DNA from: Coprinus comatus
Taxonomy: Eukaryota > Basidiomycota > Agaricomycetes > Agaricales > Agaricaceae
Reading direction: 5' to 3'
Assembly (NCBI GenBank): GCA_034638255.1
Contig: JAWPGT010000035.1
Coordinates: 183,417-247,416 of the forward strand
Length of the DNA: 64,000 nucleotides
The notes below the pieces were generated by a model. The model was not told the origin of the DNA, searched no databases, and saw nothing but the letters and a program-made list of their open reading frames with translations. Shown in pieces: positions 11,405 to 22,013 of this stretch (position 1 is the first letter of the stretch; every line of letters begins with the position of its first letter). The translations under genes and the position numbers were made by a program.

Positions 11405-12244
11405 TCAGTCGACAGATATCTCAAGTTTCGTAAAATAATCGGTCGGAAAATAATCGTGCCAGGCTGGACGACGCCAGGCCCATTCGTACTTCTGTAAATA
11501 CTCCACATATCTTCTATAATTCCCAACAATAAATCTTGCAGAAATAGTCCACAACCCGGTTGGGTACATCAGAGGATGTTTCAAAATCATATGCGCGTAT
11601 TCCAACCATGCAGGGTAAGCTCCAGCACCTGCCCAATCAACCAGCCAAATCTTTCCACTGGCGGAATCAACCATTACATTTCCCATATGCAGGTCCATAT
11701 GGCAAAGGACAAGTGGATGAGATTTATCGAATTTTGGATACAATTGTGGGTCAACAAACCCACGCATGTCATGATGAGCAGCGAGTACATTCCACCGCCT
11801 TCGGTCGAACCATGAAGCCATATCTGAATAGGAAGTGAAGGGACCGGCGCCGTATTCTGTAAAATAGTTACCCAGGCACTCGTATGATGCCCCAGAAGCA
11901 TCAAATGGTCCTGGAATGTTGTGGTTAGGTATTGGTATGTTTCGCAATTGTTGAACGTAGTTGCGTATGGTCCATAGTGCATGGAAGCGTCTCCACCAAG
12001 ACATTTTTGGCCAAGCTGAATGGAGTGTCTCCCCTTCGATGTAGTCCATGACAATCCATTTCATCGAAGAATTAGGTGAAATGGATACGACACGTCGAAT
12101 TTTAGGAATTGGAATAGATATGAGTGAAGAAACGTAATTCATCATGAATGCCTCGGTAGGCGACATGGTCATTTTGGAGAAAGTGTCATGCGTAGTTCGC
12201 ATAGTCACTACGCCACGGTATGGGTAATGCATATATTTTATCAA
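11405..12244 (-). CDS. APH-like phosphotransferase/kinase, N-terminus disrupted
   Basis: A 279-codon frame of the fungal aminoglycoside-phosphotransferase-like (PF01636-type) kinase family. The hinge region WIVMDYIEGETL is followed by the catalytic loop CHMDLHMGNVMV (Brenner motif HxDLxxxN) and the metal-binding WLVDWAGAG. The family tail is YPTGLW...ARFIVGNYRRYV. Substrates of these fungal proteins are unknown. The usual start, with the glycine-rich strand and the ATP-binding lysine, is missing or marginal. The frame begins without a clear ATG exactly where the fold-back element at 12231-12702 starts; the residues LIKY at the edge lie inside the repeat arm. I infer that the gene was truncated or its first exons separated by the insertion. 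A smaller broken copy lies at 4141-4433. Confidence 0.75.
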   Translation of the reverse strand: MIKYMHYPYRGVVTMRTTHDTFSKMTMSPTEAFMMNYVSSLISIPIPKIRRVVSISPNSSMKWIVMDYIEGETLHSAWPKMSWWRRFHALWTIRNYVQQLRNIPIPNHNIPGPFDASGASYECLGNYFTEYGAGPFTSYSDMASWFDRRRWNVLAAHHDMRGFVDPQLYPKFDKSHPLVLCHMDLHMGNVMVDSASGKIWLVDWAGAGAYPAWLEYAHMILKHPLMYPTGLWTISARFIVGNYRRYVEYLQKYEWAWRRPAWHDYFPTDYFTKLEISVD

Positions 12245-12702
12245 AAGAATATCAATGATATATCGATGGTTGGATTTTGGTAAAGCCCAGAGATTACTGA
12301 ATATATATTAAAAACAAAAAATGGGTAATTTGTTAGCATTACCAAAATATTACCCTAATGTTAATGATATTTGGAAATTGGTAATGTTATGATATTTTTC
12401 AAAATAATAATATGGTATAATAGAGGCAATACTGTGATAATACTGAAATATATGTGCGCAATCAAAATAATACTAAAATGGGCATTTCAGTATTATCACA
12501 GTGCTGCCTCTAATATACTAATTTATTACCAAAAACAATATTGGAATATTATCAATTTCCAAATATCAATAACATTAAGGTAAAATTTTGGTAATGCCAC
12601 CAAATTACCCATTTTTTGTTTTTAATATATATTCAGTAATCTCTGGGCTTTACCAAAATCCAACCATCGATATATCATTGATATTCTTTTGATAAAATAT
12701 AT
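12231..12702. mobile_element. Fold-back (full-length inverted repeat) MITE-like element, about 472 bp
   Basis: The left 230 bases are the near-complete reverse complement of the right 230 bases. For example atatattttatcaaaagaa at 12231 is answered by its complement ending at 12702, and tgggtaattt near 12321 by aaattaccca near 12601. The apex is near 12466. It is very AT-rich with no coding capacity, as expected of a non-autonomous DNA transposon or a collapsed pair of copies. The target duplication cannot be fixed because the edges are AT repeats (possibly TA). It sits at the 5' end of the APH-like gene. Confidence 0.85.
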
Positions 12703-13316
12703 ATCGTTTGTCAGAACAGTTTAAAAATATATCGCATTTCATTCTACTGTTTCGATACGTATTTACATGTGTATTAGTAAGTAGCATGTACTAGTATATG
12801 ATGTCGAGGGTGTACCCAACATACGTAGGGTTATTTTTACCATTTTGAATGTGAGTTTTAGATAACGCTCGCATCGATTTGTGACAGTATTTACTCTGTG
12901 TAATTCTCGATGTCTGGGACTCGAATGTCTGGGACTCGAACCTCACTCCTACGGATAAACGACTTTTATTCTTGAACCCCCCCCCCTCAACTTTCGGCTT
13001 TTCGATCCCATTTCTTCGACACTCGGGTCCCCTTACCCTCACGTCAGCTCAAGATAAGGTCCACAACCACCAAACTGTGTTCTGGGCAATCTTCTTTGTT
13101 CGGTCGTACATATGGAGCAGTTCATGACCGTGTACTTGGGCCTTGACGAAAGTTCAGGATACAACTCAAAACTAAGCGAAACAAAAAAGTGAAAACACAC
13201 AGCACCTCATAATCATGTACATGAGTCTATACTCTAAAATTCTGTATATATATATTGGCATCTTACATCCCATCTACGCAACATCTCACTTCCATCCCTC
13301 CCTAGCAGTTCTCAAT
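12703..13316. other. Intergenic, no gene seen
   Basis: About 600 bp between the fold-back element and the 3' end of the SNO1 gene. It contains a 10-base C run near 12970 and a short direct repeat of tctgggactcgaa near 12910 and 12925. No open frame with recognisable protein similarity and no trace of the missing APH N-terminal exon. Confidence 0.5.
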
Positions 13317-14276
13317 CTAACCCTCACACGAAGGGATCACAACTTGCTTGACAAAATATTCATGGAATCTATTATCCTTGGTTAATTCAGGATGGAATGT
13401 AGTTAGTAGATGACGGCCCTGTCTAAGGGCGACGTAGGTTTTAGGTTCTTGAGTTGTGTTTGAAGAGATAAGAGATTCTGGGAGGAGAGATGGAGATAGA
13501 CGGGATATTATTTCAATGGGAGGTTCGCCAGGTTCTTGTTCAAATGTCAATACGACCTGGTACGTTTAGTTAGTGGGAAATAAAATACAAAAAGAAATCA
13601 TATTAGTGCGTACTGGTGCACGAATAAAGACTCCGGTGAATGGTCTTTCAGGATCTCTCATTCCTTCAACCTCTAGATCCGCCTCAAATGATTCGACCTT
13701 GAAACTATTATTAGATGGTTTTTCTGTGAATGTTGGAAGAATATTTACGCACCTGAGACCCCCAACCATTACGAGCGATTGTGATGGACATTCCACCTAA
13801 TAGTTCTTGTCCACCCTTCTTGGCTCCCTGTACACCTTTCGCAAGCAAGATCGCACCAGCACATGTGCCCCATACAGGTTTATGTTTTACAAATTCACGA
13901 AGTGGTTCTAATAAGCCTGATAGTCGAGCAAGTAATGCTATCGTGGTGGATTCTATAAAGTAAGATAAGAAAAAGAGAATCAGTTGTGTAATTCTCTTTG
14001 ATTCATGTTTGTAAAGCATCGAGAAAAGAAAAGCACCTCCACCAGGTATAATCAATGCAGAGCATCTTTCAAGATCCTCAATCACACGCACCAGGACAAC
14101 ATCGATCCTTCTTTGCTTTGGCAGGTTAAGGTTAAGTAATGCTTGTTGATGTTCAGCAAAGGCACCTTGTAAAGCTATATCAAAAGTATGAGAATCTGCA
14201 AGAGTCAGATCGAGGGGGTAGATTACATACCGAGAATGCCTACGACAAGCGCTTTGCTAGGGTAGGTGGAGGTCAT
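13317..14276 (-). CDS. SNO1: Pyridoxal 5'-phosphate synthase glutaminase subunit (235 aa)
   Basis: Five exons (14231-14276, 14037-14174, 13753-13952, 13614-13697, 13317-13556) give a complete PdxT/SNO/PDX2 class I glutamine amidotransferase. It releases ammonia from glutamine for the partner synthase PdxS/SNZ in DXP-independent vitamin B6 synthesis. Visible motifs are [14 protein letters not shown] at the start, IPGGESTT (the GGE codons are split by an intron), the nucleophile Cys in [12 protein letters not shown], and the His-x-Glu pair in TTFHPEL. Length matches the family (about 190-250 aa). In Saccharomyces SNO1 is divergent from SNZ1; here the divergent neighbour is an RNA-binding protein and no PdxS gene is in the window. 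Confidence 0.93.
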
Positions 14277-14678
14277 AGTTGAAGAAGTTATGTTCCGCTG
14301 TTCGGATGCGGATATATATCCCGAAGCTCCGCGCTTATGTTTCGCTCTGACTTGACATGCTTCGTCACTTGGCTGCTTCTCCAAGAAAAAGATTTGCGTT
14401 CTGGTCGATTACTGAAATTATGATTATTGATTTGGCGCCTTGGATCGGCGATCATATTTGTTGTGTGTAATCAAGAACTCGATTGAACAAATTGAACCTC
14501 TCTACTGATGAAGGTATAATAAATTTCCACCACATTGATCTTGCCAAGACTGTACAAGCTCTATTCATAGCGCCTATTCCGAAAGTCACGGGGTAGAATC
14601 GTGACTGCGTGACGGAGCGTGATACAACACCACTGAGTCACACCAGGACGGGTCAGACTTTTTTCTGCTTTGACCACC
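14277..14678. promoter_or_regulatory. Divergent promoter region SNO1 / HRP1-like
   Basis: About 400 bp separate the two start codons of the divergently transcribed SNO1 and HRP1-like genes, so both promoters must lie here. I see no obvious TATA box of good quality and no recognisable operator. The call rests only on the gene arrangement. Confidence 0.6.
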
Positions 14679-16728
14679 ATGTCCGACCTCGACGCTGATT
14701 TGTACGGAGGCAAGTACGCGTAATATCGTTTTACAACGACGTGCTCATGTTCTTTTAGATCTCTACGGTAACGATGAAGTTGAATTAAACGAAGAATATC
14801 ACGATGAATCTGCTGGCCAGCAAGAGCCTGCACCAACCGAGTCGAAACCTGCCACGAGAGTAGAGACTGCTCCTTCACCTCAGCCACAACAGCAGAAAAT
14901 ACAGACAATTGATACGCAAGTCAAATCTCAAATCCCTACCTACACGAGTGATACACATGATCACAAGTCAACGATCTCGTCATATACCCAGTCGGCCCCT
15001 CAACAAATACCTACTTACGAACAACCGTCACCGCAAGACTATAGAGACACACAACATTCGCGCAGCCAGAGCATCCCTGTGCCAGAACGCTCAGTACGAC
15101 CCTCGGAAATGAAGGATGAAGGGTAAGCGTTTCGTTTTCCTTGTGTTAACTAAAAAGGATATTGGTGGTAGGACGTCTACTGTTGGGCCCTGGGCACGTT
15201 TTGCTTAGTCAGGCATGGATATAGACTACACGTAGTCGGTCGCATCTCGTCGTCTAAGCTAGCTCTAGCATGTCTGCTGCCTAAAGTAATATCGAAGCTA
15301 GGCTAGGCTATACCATCCGATACTTCCGATAAGCTAGGCTAAATCCACAAACACCACAGTAGAGTCTTTCATCCTCTTTTCTCTTGTCATAACTTGCCTG
15401 TTTTAGCCTACCGATGCTAATAGCACTCTTTGCTTTCTCTTTATGTCGTCCACCTTATTTTCAACACATCGTTTACTCTTCAAATTTTATTGGGTACTCG
15501 CAGGAAAATGTTTATTGGAGGTCTTAACTGGGATACTACGGATGGTATATACATTACTTATTTCGCAGATAGGGTGTTTATTTACGTTCTTTTAGAAACT
15601 CTGAGGGATTACTTCACTCAGTTTGGCAAGGTTGATGCCTGCACAATCATGAGGGATGCTGCAGGTCGTTCGCGCTGCTTTGCTTTCTTGACCTTTGATG
15701 ATCCAGCTAGTGTGAATGCAGTCATGGTGCGCGAACATGTACTTGATGGTAAAATAGTGAGTCATTACATATTGTCCCTGTTGTCACCCTTTCATTAATT
15801 CCTTAATTAGATTGATCCTAAGCGTGCTATTCCCAGACAAGAACATCAGCGTGCTACAAAGTTGTTCATTGGTGGCCTGCCAGGCAGCGTCACATCTGAG
15901 ACTATGCGCGAATTCTTTTCGCAATTTGGAAAGGTTATCGATTCAACGGTCATGTTGGACCGCGAAACCGGACGGAGCAAAGGCTTCGGATTCGTTTCAT
16001 TTGAAAATACTGATGTTACTCCTTTCCTTGGCTTCGGTAACCTGGAAATCGATGGTAAATTGGTACGTGTGACTATACTTTCTATTAAATATAGGTATTG
16101 ACATCACGTTACATTTCAGATTGACGTCAAGCTTGCGCAACCTAGATATCAACGTGACAACGCAGATGGAGAGGGTGGTCAGGAGCAAAACTTCTCAAGT
16201 ACCGGTGCTGCTGCTGGCGGAAATAGATTCAACGCCCAACAAGGTAACTTCACCGGTGGTGCTACAGGCGTTGTACCCGGAGCTGGAACTAGTGGAACAA
16301 GCCAAACACCGTTCGATCCTCAAGCCCTTGCAGCACTATACACACGTATGTTCCAAATGGCTGGTGGAGGTATGAATCCTGCTGCTATGATGGGTCCTGG
16401 TGCTGGTGGTATGAATCCAATGATGAGTGCTATGGCCGGTGGTGGATCTGGCTTCGCTAACATGCGGCCTGGAATGAACATGGGTATGATGAGCGGTACA
16501 ATGGGTATGGGAGGAATGGGTGGTATGGGTGGTATGGGTAGAGGTGGCCCAATGATGCAGGGTGGTACTGGTATGGGAGGTGGAGGTGGTGGGGGCGGAG
16601 CGAACATTCCGAGAGGTCCCAGGGGAGGACCTGCTGGGCCGGGGGGTGCGATGACAGGTAACGCCAGCGTCGGACCACAGAGGTCGGGCCAGAGGGGTCA
16701 ACATAACTTCCACCCTTACGCGCGGTAG
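14679..16728 (+). CDS. Two-RRM hnRNP of the Hrp1/Nab4 type (485 aa)
   Basis: Six exons (14679-14709, 14759-15122, 15504-15544, 15596-15756, 15811-16062, 16120-16728) sum to 486 codons including stop. An acidic and Gln/Ser/Pro-rich N-terminus is followed by RRM1 (KMFIGGLNWDTTDETLRDYF...) and RRM2 (KLFIGGLPGSVTSETMREFF...GFGFVSF). RRM2 ends with the Hrp1-type DVTPFLGFGNLEIDGK. The C-terminal tail of about 200 residues is very rich in Gly and Met with a few RGG-like steps. Yeast Hrp1 is cleavage factor IB in mRNA 3'-end formation and shuttles between nucleus and cytoplasm. RNP1 of RRM1 reads RCFAFLTF, with Cys at the usual Gly. Intron 1 uses a GC donor (gcaagt) and intron 2 is unusually long (381 bp). 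Confidence 0.9.
15123..15503 (+). promoter_or_regulatory. Long second intron of the HRP1-like gene with clustered TAG/TAGG motifs
   Basis: The intron lies directly before RRM1 and is about seven times the length of the other introns in this window. It contains repeated motifs taagctagctctagca (15255-15270), aagctaggctaggcta (15295-15310) and aagctaggcta (15331-15341). UAG/UAGG elements are bound by hnRNP A/B- and Musashi-like RRM pairs, so autoregulation of splicing is conceivable. That is inference; the sequence shows only the length and the motif cluster. Confidence 0.45.
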
Positions 16729-17051
16729 CCGGTGACGTAGTTTTAATTTCGTCTTCCTTGTTCTTGGTGTTCCGGGTTTCGTCGAATGATTGGTGTGAGT
16801 CGAGATATTAAAAAAAAAAAAGGTATTGAAGTGACGGACACAGGGGGTTCGGTACTTAATCGAAATTGTACTCATCCGTAACAGAACATTTCTTACTCTT
16901 ACATTAACGTCTTTTTCTTTTCTTTTCTTTCCATTTTCTCTTTTCTTTTTATCGTGTATAAAATACTTTGATGACGTTTTTGTGCTATATACGAAATACA
17001 GTATTTGCTTAATATGAATATCACCCCTCCTTTATATTTTACTTCATTGTA
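16729..17051. other. Convergent 3' intergenic region
   Basis: About 320 bp between the stops of the convergent HRP1-like and ENGase genes. It holds an 11-base A run near 16811 and a T/C-rich stretch near 16910-16950. It probably consists of the two 3' UTRs; no gene is seen. Confidence 0.6.
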
Positions 17052-19825
17052 TCAGAATGTTACATCAACATAAGCGCATCTTTCCCATGGTAAGATTTCT
17101 CCAGTATCAAGTACACCTTGAACCAATACCCTGAACTTCTTCGTTGTAATCATTTGCAGTTTTTCAGAAGTACCACTCAGTTGTTCTTTATCAAACATAA
17201 AGTGAAAATGACTTCCACCAACAATATCCATACCAGATGTTCCTATCCAAATTATCGCTTCATCTGCTTCACTTTGCGTTTGGATAAAGTTTGTAGTAGT
17301 GGGTTCGCAGACGTAGATATTGAAATATATGAAATTTGGGAACCAAGGTGATCGTGCGTTTGGTGTGGTTGTTAGAGTAGATGAAGGTTGTGGGTTCCAT
17401 ACACATATAGGGTCTTCTGGTGATGTTACGGTAATATTGGTGATTGCTTGAAGTGAAGTTGCAGGCTGCCAAGATATTGTTGTCATCTTGATTTGTGATG
17501 TTGAACTATCACTTTCGGTAGTCTGATCCGTAGAAGATGTGGTTGAAGGTGTAACGGAAGTGGTAGTGGTTGTGGTATAATCAACCCAAAGGATATGAGG
17601 AACATCAGGATCTGAATTGAGAGATTGACTTGGGAAAACGTTGAGTTGACCAAGGAGTAATGAGAGTTTGAAAGGTAGGTTTGGATCTTCAGAAACTGCG
17701 GTTATAATTAGACCAATATTACATTCGAGGTTGACATTTGATGTAGATGATTCTGATCCTTTGAGAACGATTTGACAGGTGTTTTTCGTCCATCCTTTGT
17801 TAAGGTCCGTTGTCGCAGATGAATCAGGAATTATTTCTACTTCAGCTTGAGTTTCCATCACAGGACGAACCGTAAGTGCGAAATCCAAAGCCAATTCTTC
17901 CCCACCGTTTCCTAACACTTTATAAATGATACTAGCGTTGTATCTCTGTTGCGCTGTTAAAGAAAGAGATTGGATTGGGACCCAGAATGATCGGAAAGCC
18001 ACTTTTTCATCTTCTCCATCTTCTCCCTCCCTAGCCCCCTTCTTCAAAGCGCCATCAGTGTAATCGAGTTTAATAGAACTTCCACCATTCCAAGCATCTT
18101 CCATATGAACAGAGACCACAACATTCGGTACTTCGATAGGACCCTCCACTTCCCACTTTATTTTGGGGTATGGCCAAAGTAAATCTCCCATAGACGTTTG
18201 TTTGTCAACGTCCGTCCATCCACCAGGTAAATGATTAAAAACCTCCACGCCAGCAATAAACCATCTAAACCCAACACCAGGACAAAAACTCGTATGAAAA
18301 GCCAAATCAAGTGGATCCGGGGGTAAAACCTTTCCAAAGAATTCGCTCAACGATTTATACTTTTCATGTGGATGTAGACATTCTGAATTCTTGGGATTTT
18401 TAGGTATTGGCATTTCGGTATTAGGTCCATTTGAAGATCCGACCCAAAGATCTCGTTCGTATTGCCACCATTTATCCCATGTCCAATCAGGTTTATCTTG
18501 TTCTGATTCCCAAGTCCATGATTGTCCGAATAATGCGACACTTAGACCTAAGGAATCTGGGGTAATGTGTTCAAGGGCTTTGAAACATCCGAAACCACCT
18601 CCACCATGTGAACCTCTACCCCAGACGTCGATTCCTACATAGATGTCTTGTAAACTTTTAGGTTTCGAGTTTGTTGATGACCCAAGCAGATTGGAGTCGA
18701 GAGAAAGGAAGTATTGGGCAGTGGTGTTTGGATAGTCGTGTCTCCACTTTAGAGTAGGTTGAATAAAATAATATTATAGAAATTGTGAACTTACTGTGTA
18801 GTTGGTAAAGAACGAGGTTGAAGGTATGAAGAAAGGTAGGTTATAGCTGTTCAGGCGATCTTGCCATCGTAGCAGTCCATTAAAAACGACGCTATCATAC
18901 CAGACGGTTTCTGCATGAGGTCCAACTCTCTTGACGAGTTCAGTGTTGAGCAAGGATATCCAAGCAGCGAGACTCCTAGTCTGTTCTATACCTCCTTGTA
19001 ATGCACATTCAAAATTTAGTAGATATCCATCGAAGCCACGTTCTTGAGCCAACTTTGCAAGTGAAATTGCATAATGGGGAGAGATTGGTAGAGTACTCGA
19101 GAGGTGAGGTCGTATTACTGGGCCAGTAGGTGACGAAGGGAGTCTTCCAACTACTAAACGTAGGCAATCAGGTTCTACACCGTCTTCAAATATCCTTGAG
19201 AAATTTAAGAAAAATTAATGGTGACATTATAGAATATTAAATATTAATACTTACAATGTACCGAGTATCTTTACTCCTTGCCTATGTGCAGCATTGATCC
19301 ATCCTGGAGGAGGAATTGTGACTCGATGGTGCGAAAAGCTGGAAATGAAGAATGAAATAATGTCATTTCAAAAAAATGCAACGACTAACTATATGAATGT
19401 GTTACATAGCGACCAGTAATTGAATGTATAGGACAAAGACAAGGGTTTTTCTGTATATCCTCCCTTTTACACAGCATTAGCAGAAATTCTCTAAAACGAC
19501 GATGACGACTACCTCTCACCTTATAGTCATGGCATACCTTTTATTAATTATATGTCAGCTTTACGTTTATGAATCTACGATAGTACATGAAATTAACCAG
19601 TAATCTTCCTCGTGAATCGTGAGACGAAGATGGTCTGCGTGGTATGTATTCTGTCGTTGAAAATATTGGAATATTTTCTGATCTAGTCTTGTTTTCATAT
19701 GAGTCAAGTTCTAAGAGTGATTCAAAATAGAGATCTTGCACTGGAAGGGATTGCAGTGAAGGCATGATTGTGGGCGGGTGATCTAATTGGCTCAAGATAG
19801 ACGCGTGGTTTATTTCATTTTTCAC
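17052..19825 (-). CDS. GH85 endo-beta-N-acetylglucosaminidase (832 aa)
   Basis: Six exons (19598-19825, 19520-19537, 19390-19463, 19255-19338, 18795-19194, 17052-18746) join to 833 codons including stop. ENGases of family GH85 cut between the two core GlcNAc residues of N-glycans. Visible motifs are LVCHDYKGGY (built from an 18-base exon), YTFNYWSLCNTFIYFSHHRVTIPPPGW cut by intron 3, GVKILGTLIFE, and the catalytic Asn-x-Glu in GFDGYLLNFE. Next come VWYDSV and FTNYTWRHDYP, and the C-terminal half is beta-sandwich-like. No signal peptide is evident, as is usual for cytosolic ENGases. A second in-frame ATG (MPSLQSLPV, near 19764) is an equally good start. No damage is seen. Confidence 0.92.
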
Positions 19826-20199
19826 TGATTGATCGTGATGTCACAACGCCAGCCTGCCAAGTCAAGTTTGCCGTGATGCCAGGTTTACAACCTGCTGTAA
19901 CACAAAATACTGTCCTTTACGATGTATAGGTAGAGTAGGTAGACTGTAGTCCTTGACAAGCTTGACACTTGTAGCAAAAGTACATGTAACAATAGGTAGT
20001 AACAAGTTACAACATGATATACACATGCTAAACACACGTCCAGACGGGCGGCGGGCCTGTTACTACGTATAACAGAATACTAGGGACAGCGTGGTGAATC
20101 AACCTTCGATGAATATGTAATATGTAGCGCAGATGTCAGATATATAATGATCGGACGGTGGGGTGATCGAACTCAGGTTTACATGGTGGCTCGACCCTG
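19826..20199. other. Intergenic, no gene seen
   Basis: Upstream region of the ENGase gene, which reads leftward. No open frame of note. It must contain the ENGase promoter, but I recognise no specific element. Confidence 0.5.
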
Positions 20200-20530
20200 T
20201 CTTCAACAACTCTTGGAATTCAAGCTATTGAGGCCACATCTTGTTAGAGGGGTGACGGAGCAAAAGGAGGTAGGTATAAAGTTGTTGCCTGTCATATGAA
20301 TGTTTGTCCCAGACTCTTCACCATCATGATACAAATCACCCATTTGTTACGTCCGAAAAAGCTGATCTCGAAACTGATGCCCAAGATCTCGAAACTAATA
20401 CCCAACCCAGTAGACATCTGTGTATATGAATGTGATCTTATACAATGTCAGAATGATGTTTCTTGATGTAATTGACGGATTGTACCAGGATATCACAAGT
20501 ATCCCTTTTATCACACCTCTTTTGAATCGA
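20200..20530 (-). pseudogene. Relic of the C-terminal end of a NACHT gene
   Basis: On the minus strand near 20430-20520 one frame reads KRDTCDILVQSVNYIKKHHSDIV. This parallels KKDVCDNLIRVVNNIKKYYSEGYEV in the NACHT gene at 22014-24779. The flanking DNA also matches it, for example aggggtgacggag at about 20248 and 22113. There is no continuous frame and no NTPase domain, so this is a decayed partial duplicate. Confidence 0.65.
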
Positions 20531-20913
20531 TATTATTGGGAAACTTACTGGTCATCCCTAAGTTCCAGTAGCTTCTAGGGAAATAATAGCTAGGAGGGAC
20601 TGATACTGAATGCTATAGGGTGTATCAGAAGCTGACTAGAGGGGGAACGACTCGACTTTGATTCTGCACTGTCTTCATTATAATTGGGGCCATTAGATTT
20701 ATCTCTAAATGTAGGGCAAACCGGCTTCTAGACTGTGTCACATGGAGGCTTCTAAAAAAGCCCTCCTGCTGGACTGACCATAAGTATGTGCACACTTGGT
20801 TCACAACGATGTCACCATACACTGTATTTACATGGGCCTTAGGCAATCACTGGCTGGCGGCGATACCAATATATCTTTCAACATGCAAACACCTTATACA
20901 TCTAATTTACAAC

Positions 20914-21600
20914 ATGATCTTGCTCGTAACCTCTGACAACCAGAAATTCAATGTCGACAAGGAAGTCATCGAGCACAGCGGTCTCATCAAGAACATTCTT
21001 GAAGGTCCGTTCGCTTTCTTTCTTTACTAAGCCCAATGTTCTCATCTTCACGCCCCACCAGATGTCGGCGAGTCCGGCCAGCCCATCCCTCTTCGTGAAG
21101 TATCTGCGAGCGCGTTCGAGAAGGTAAGCTGAGATGCACGATTCTCTTTATCGACCGATACATCTGATATTTCGTTCAGATTCTTGATATTGCGAACACT
21201 ACCGTGGCAAGCCCCTCCCATTATATCAAAATCCCAACCACTTGGGCACCAGGTAGTATCTGACATTAACGAATGGGACCAAGAATTCGTCGCTAGTAAT
21301 GCTGAGATCATCTTTGAGATCATCCAAGCTGCCAACTATCTCGATATCAGGCCTCTTCTGTATGTTCTAATATCTTTGTCGTTCTTATCGATTTCTTATT
21401 GGAACGATTTACGAAGTGATGTCGGGTGCCAGAGTGTTGCCAATATGATCAAGGCCAAGACACCCGCGCAGATTCGTGAGTGCTTCAGCTTGGGCTATGA
21501 AGATGAAGAGGTGTCAGTAGTAACTGCTTTTCTTTATTAATCACAACTGATTATTCCTGTAGGTTGATTGAATGAATAAGAAAATCGTAAGTGACCACTT
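20914..21600 (+). pseudogene. SKP1-like gene with frameshifts
   Basis: Exons 20914-21004, 21062-21123 and 21180 onward encode a close relative of SKP1, the adaptor linking F-box proteins to cullin in SCF ubiquitin ligases. The start MILLVTSDNQKFNVDKEV, then LREVSASAFEK, ANYLDIRPLL and CQSVANMIKAKTP are all recognisable. After ILD the sequence must shift frame to continue as CEHYRGKPLPLYQNP, because one T of the expected gattattgc is missing at about 21188. It must shift again to reach NEWDQEFVASNAEIIFEII. The final IKKENEW segment of SKP1 is also scrambled. Introns are still recognisable, so it arose by DNA duplication, not retroposition. An intact SKP1 is expected elsewhere in the genome. 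Confidence 0.8.
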
Positions 21601-22013
21601 TAAATGTAACACCGACACCGTCCAGAACCAAGCCCCCTCTTTCAGAACGGGCAAAGGATCGTTAGCTTTGAACTAACTACACCTCTTTCCGACTTCCTGG
21701 AAACAAACCCTGTCATTTTCTTTGTGAAGAATATTGTAAGACTGGAATAAGAAAATTGATATCGGCTGATCACTCAAAATTCTTGAGTATACGAAAAGTT
21801 GCGTGCTTTGTTCGTTTTGACGAACTCTTTATGGGAATAATATCTATTAAATTAGTGTATGTGATTGGAAGAATTCACTGATGTGCCATTTTGCAACTGC
21901 TTTCTAATGAATATGAATGGTGGTCAATCTGAACAGAGACATGTGTATATACATAAACTTTGGTCAATTGGTAGCTCTTGTAACACATGGTACATAGGGT
22001 ATCAATATGTATA
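21601..22013. other. Intergenic, no gene seen
   Basis: Between the SKP1-like pseudogene and the 3' end of the NACHT gene. Only short unsupported frames are present. Confidence 0.5.

Noticed and set aside
12900..12960. gggactcgaacctcactcc on the plus strand, similar to the complement of a tRNA T-arm
   Set aside because: No acceptor or anticodon stems can be paired around it; the motif is just a repeated 13-mer.
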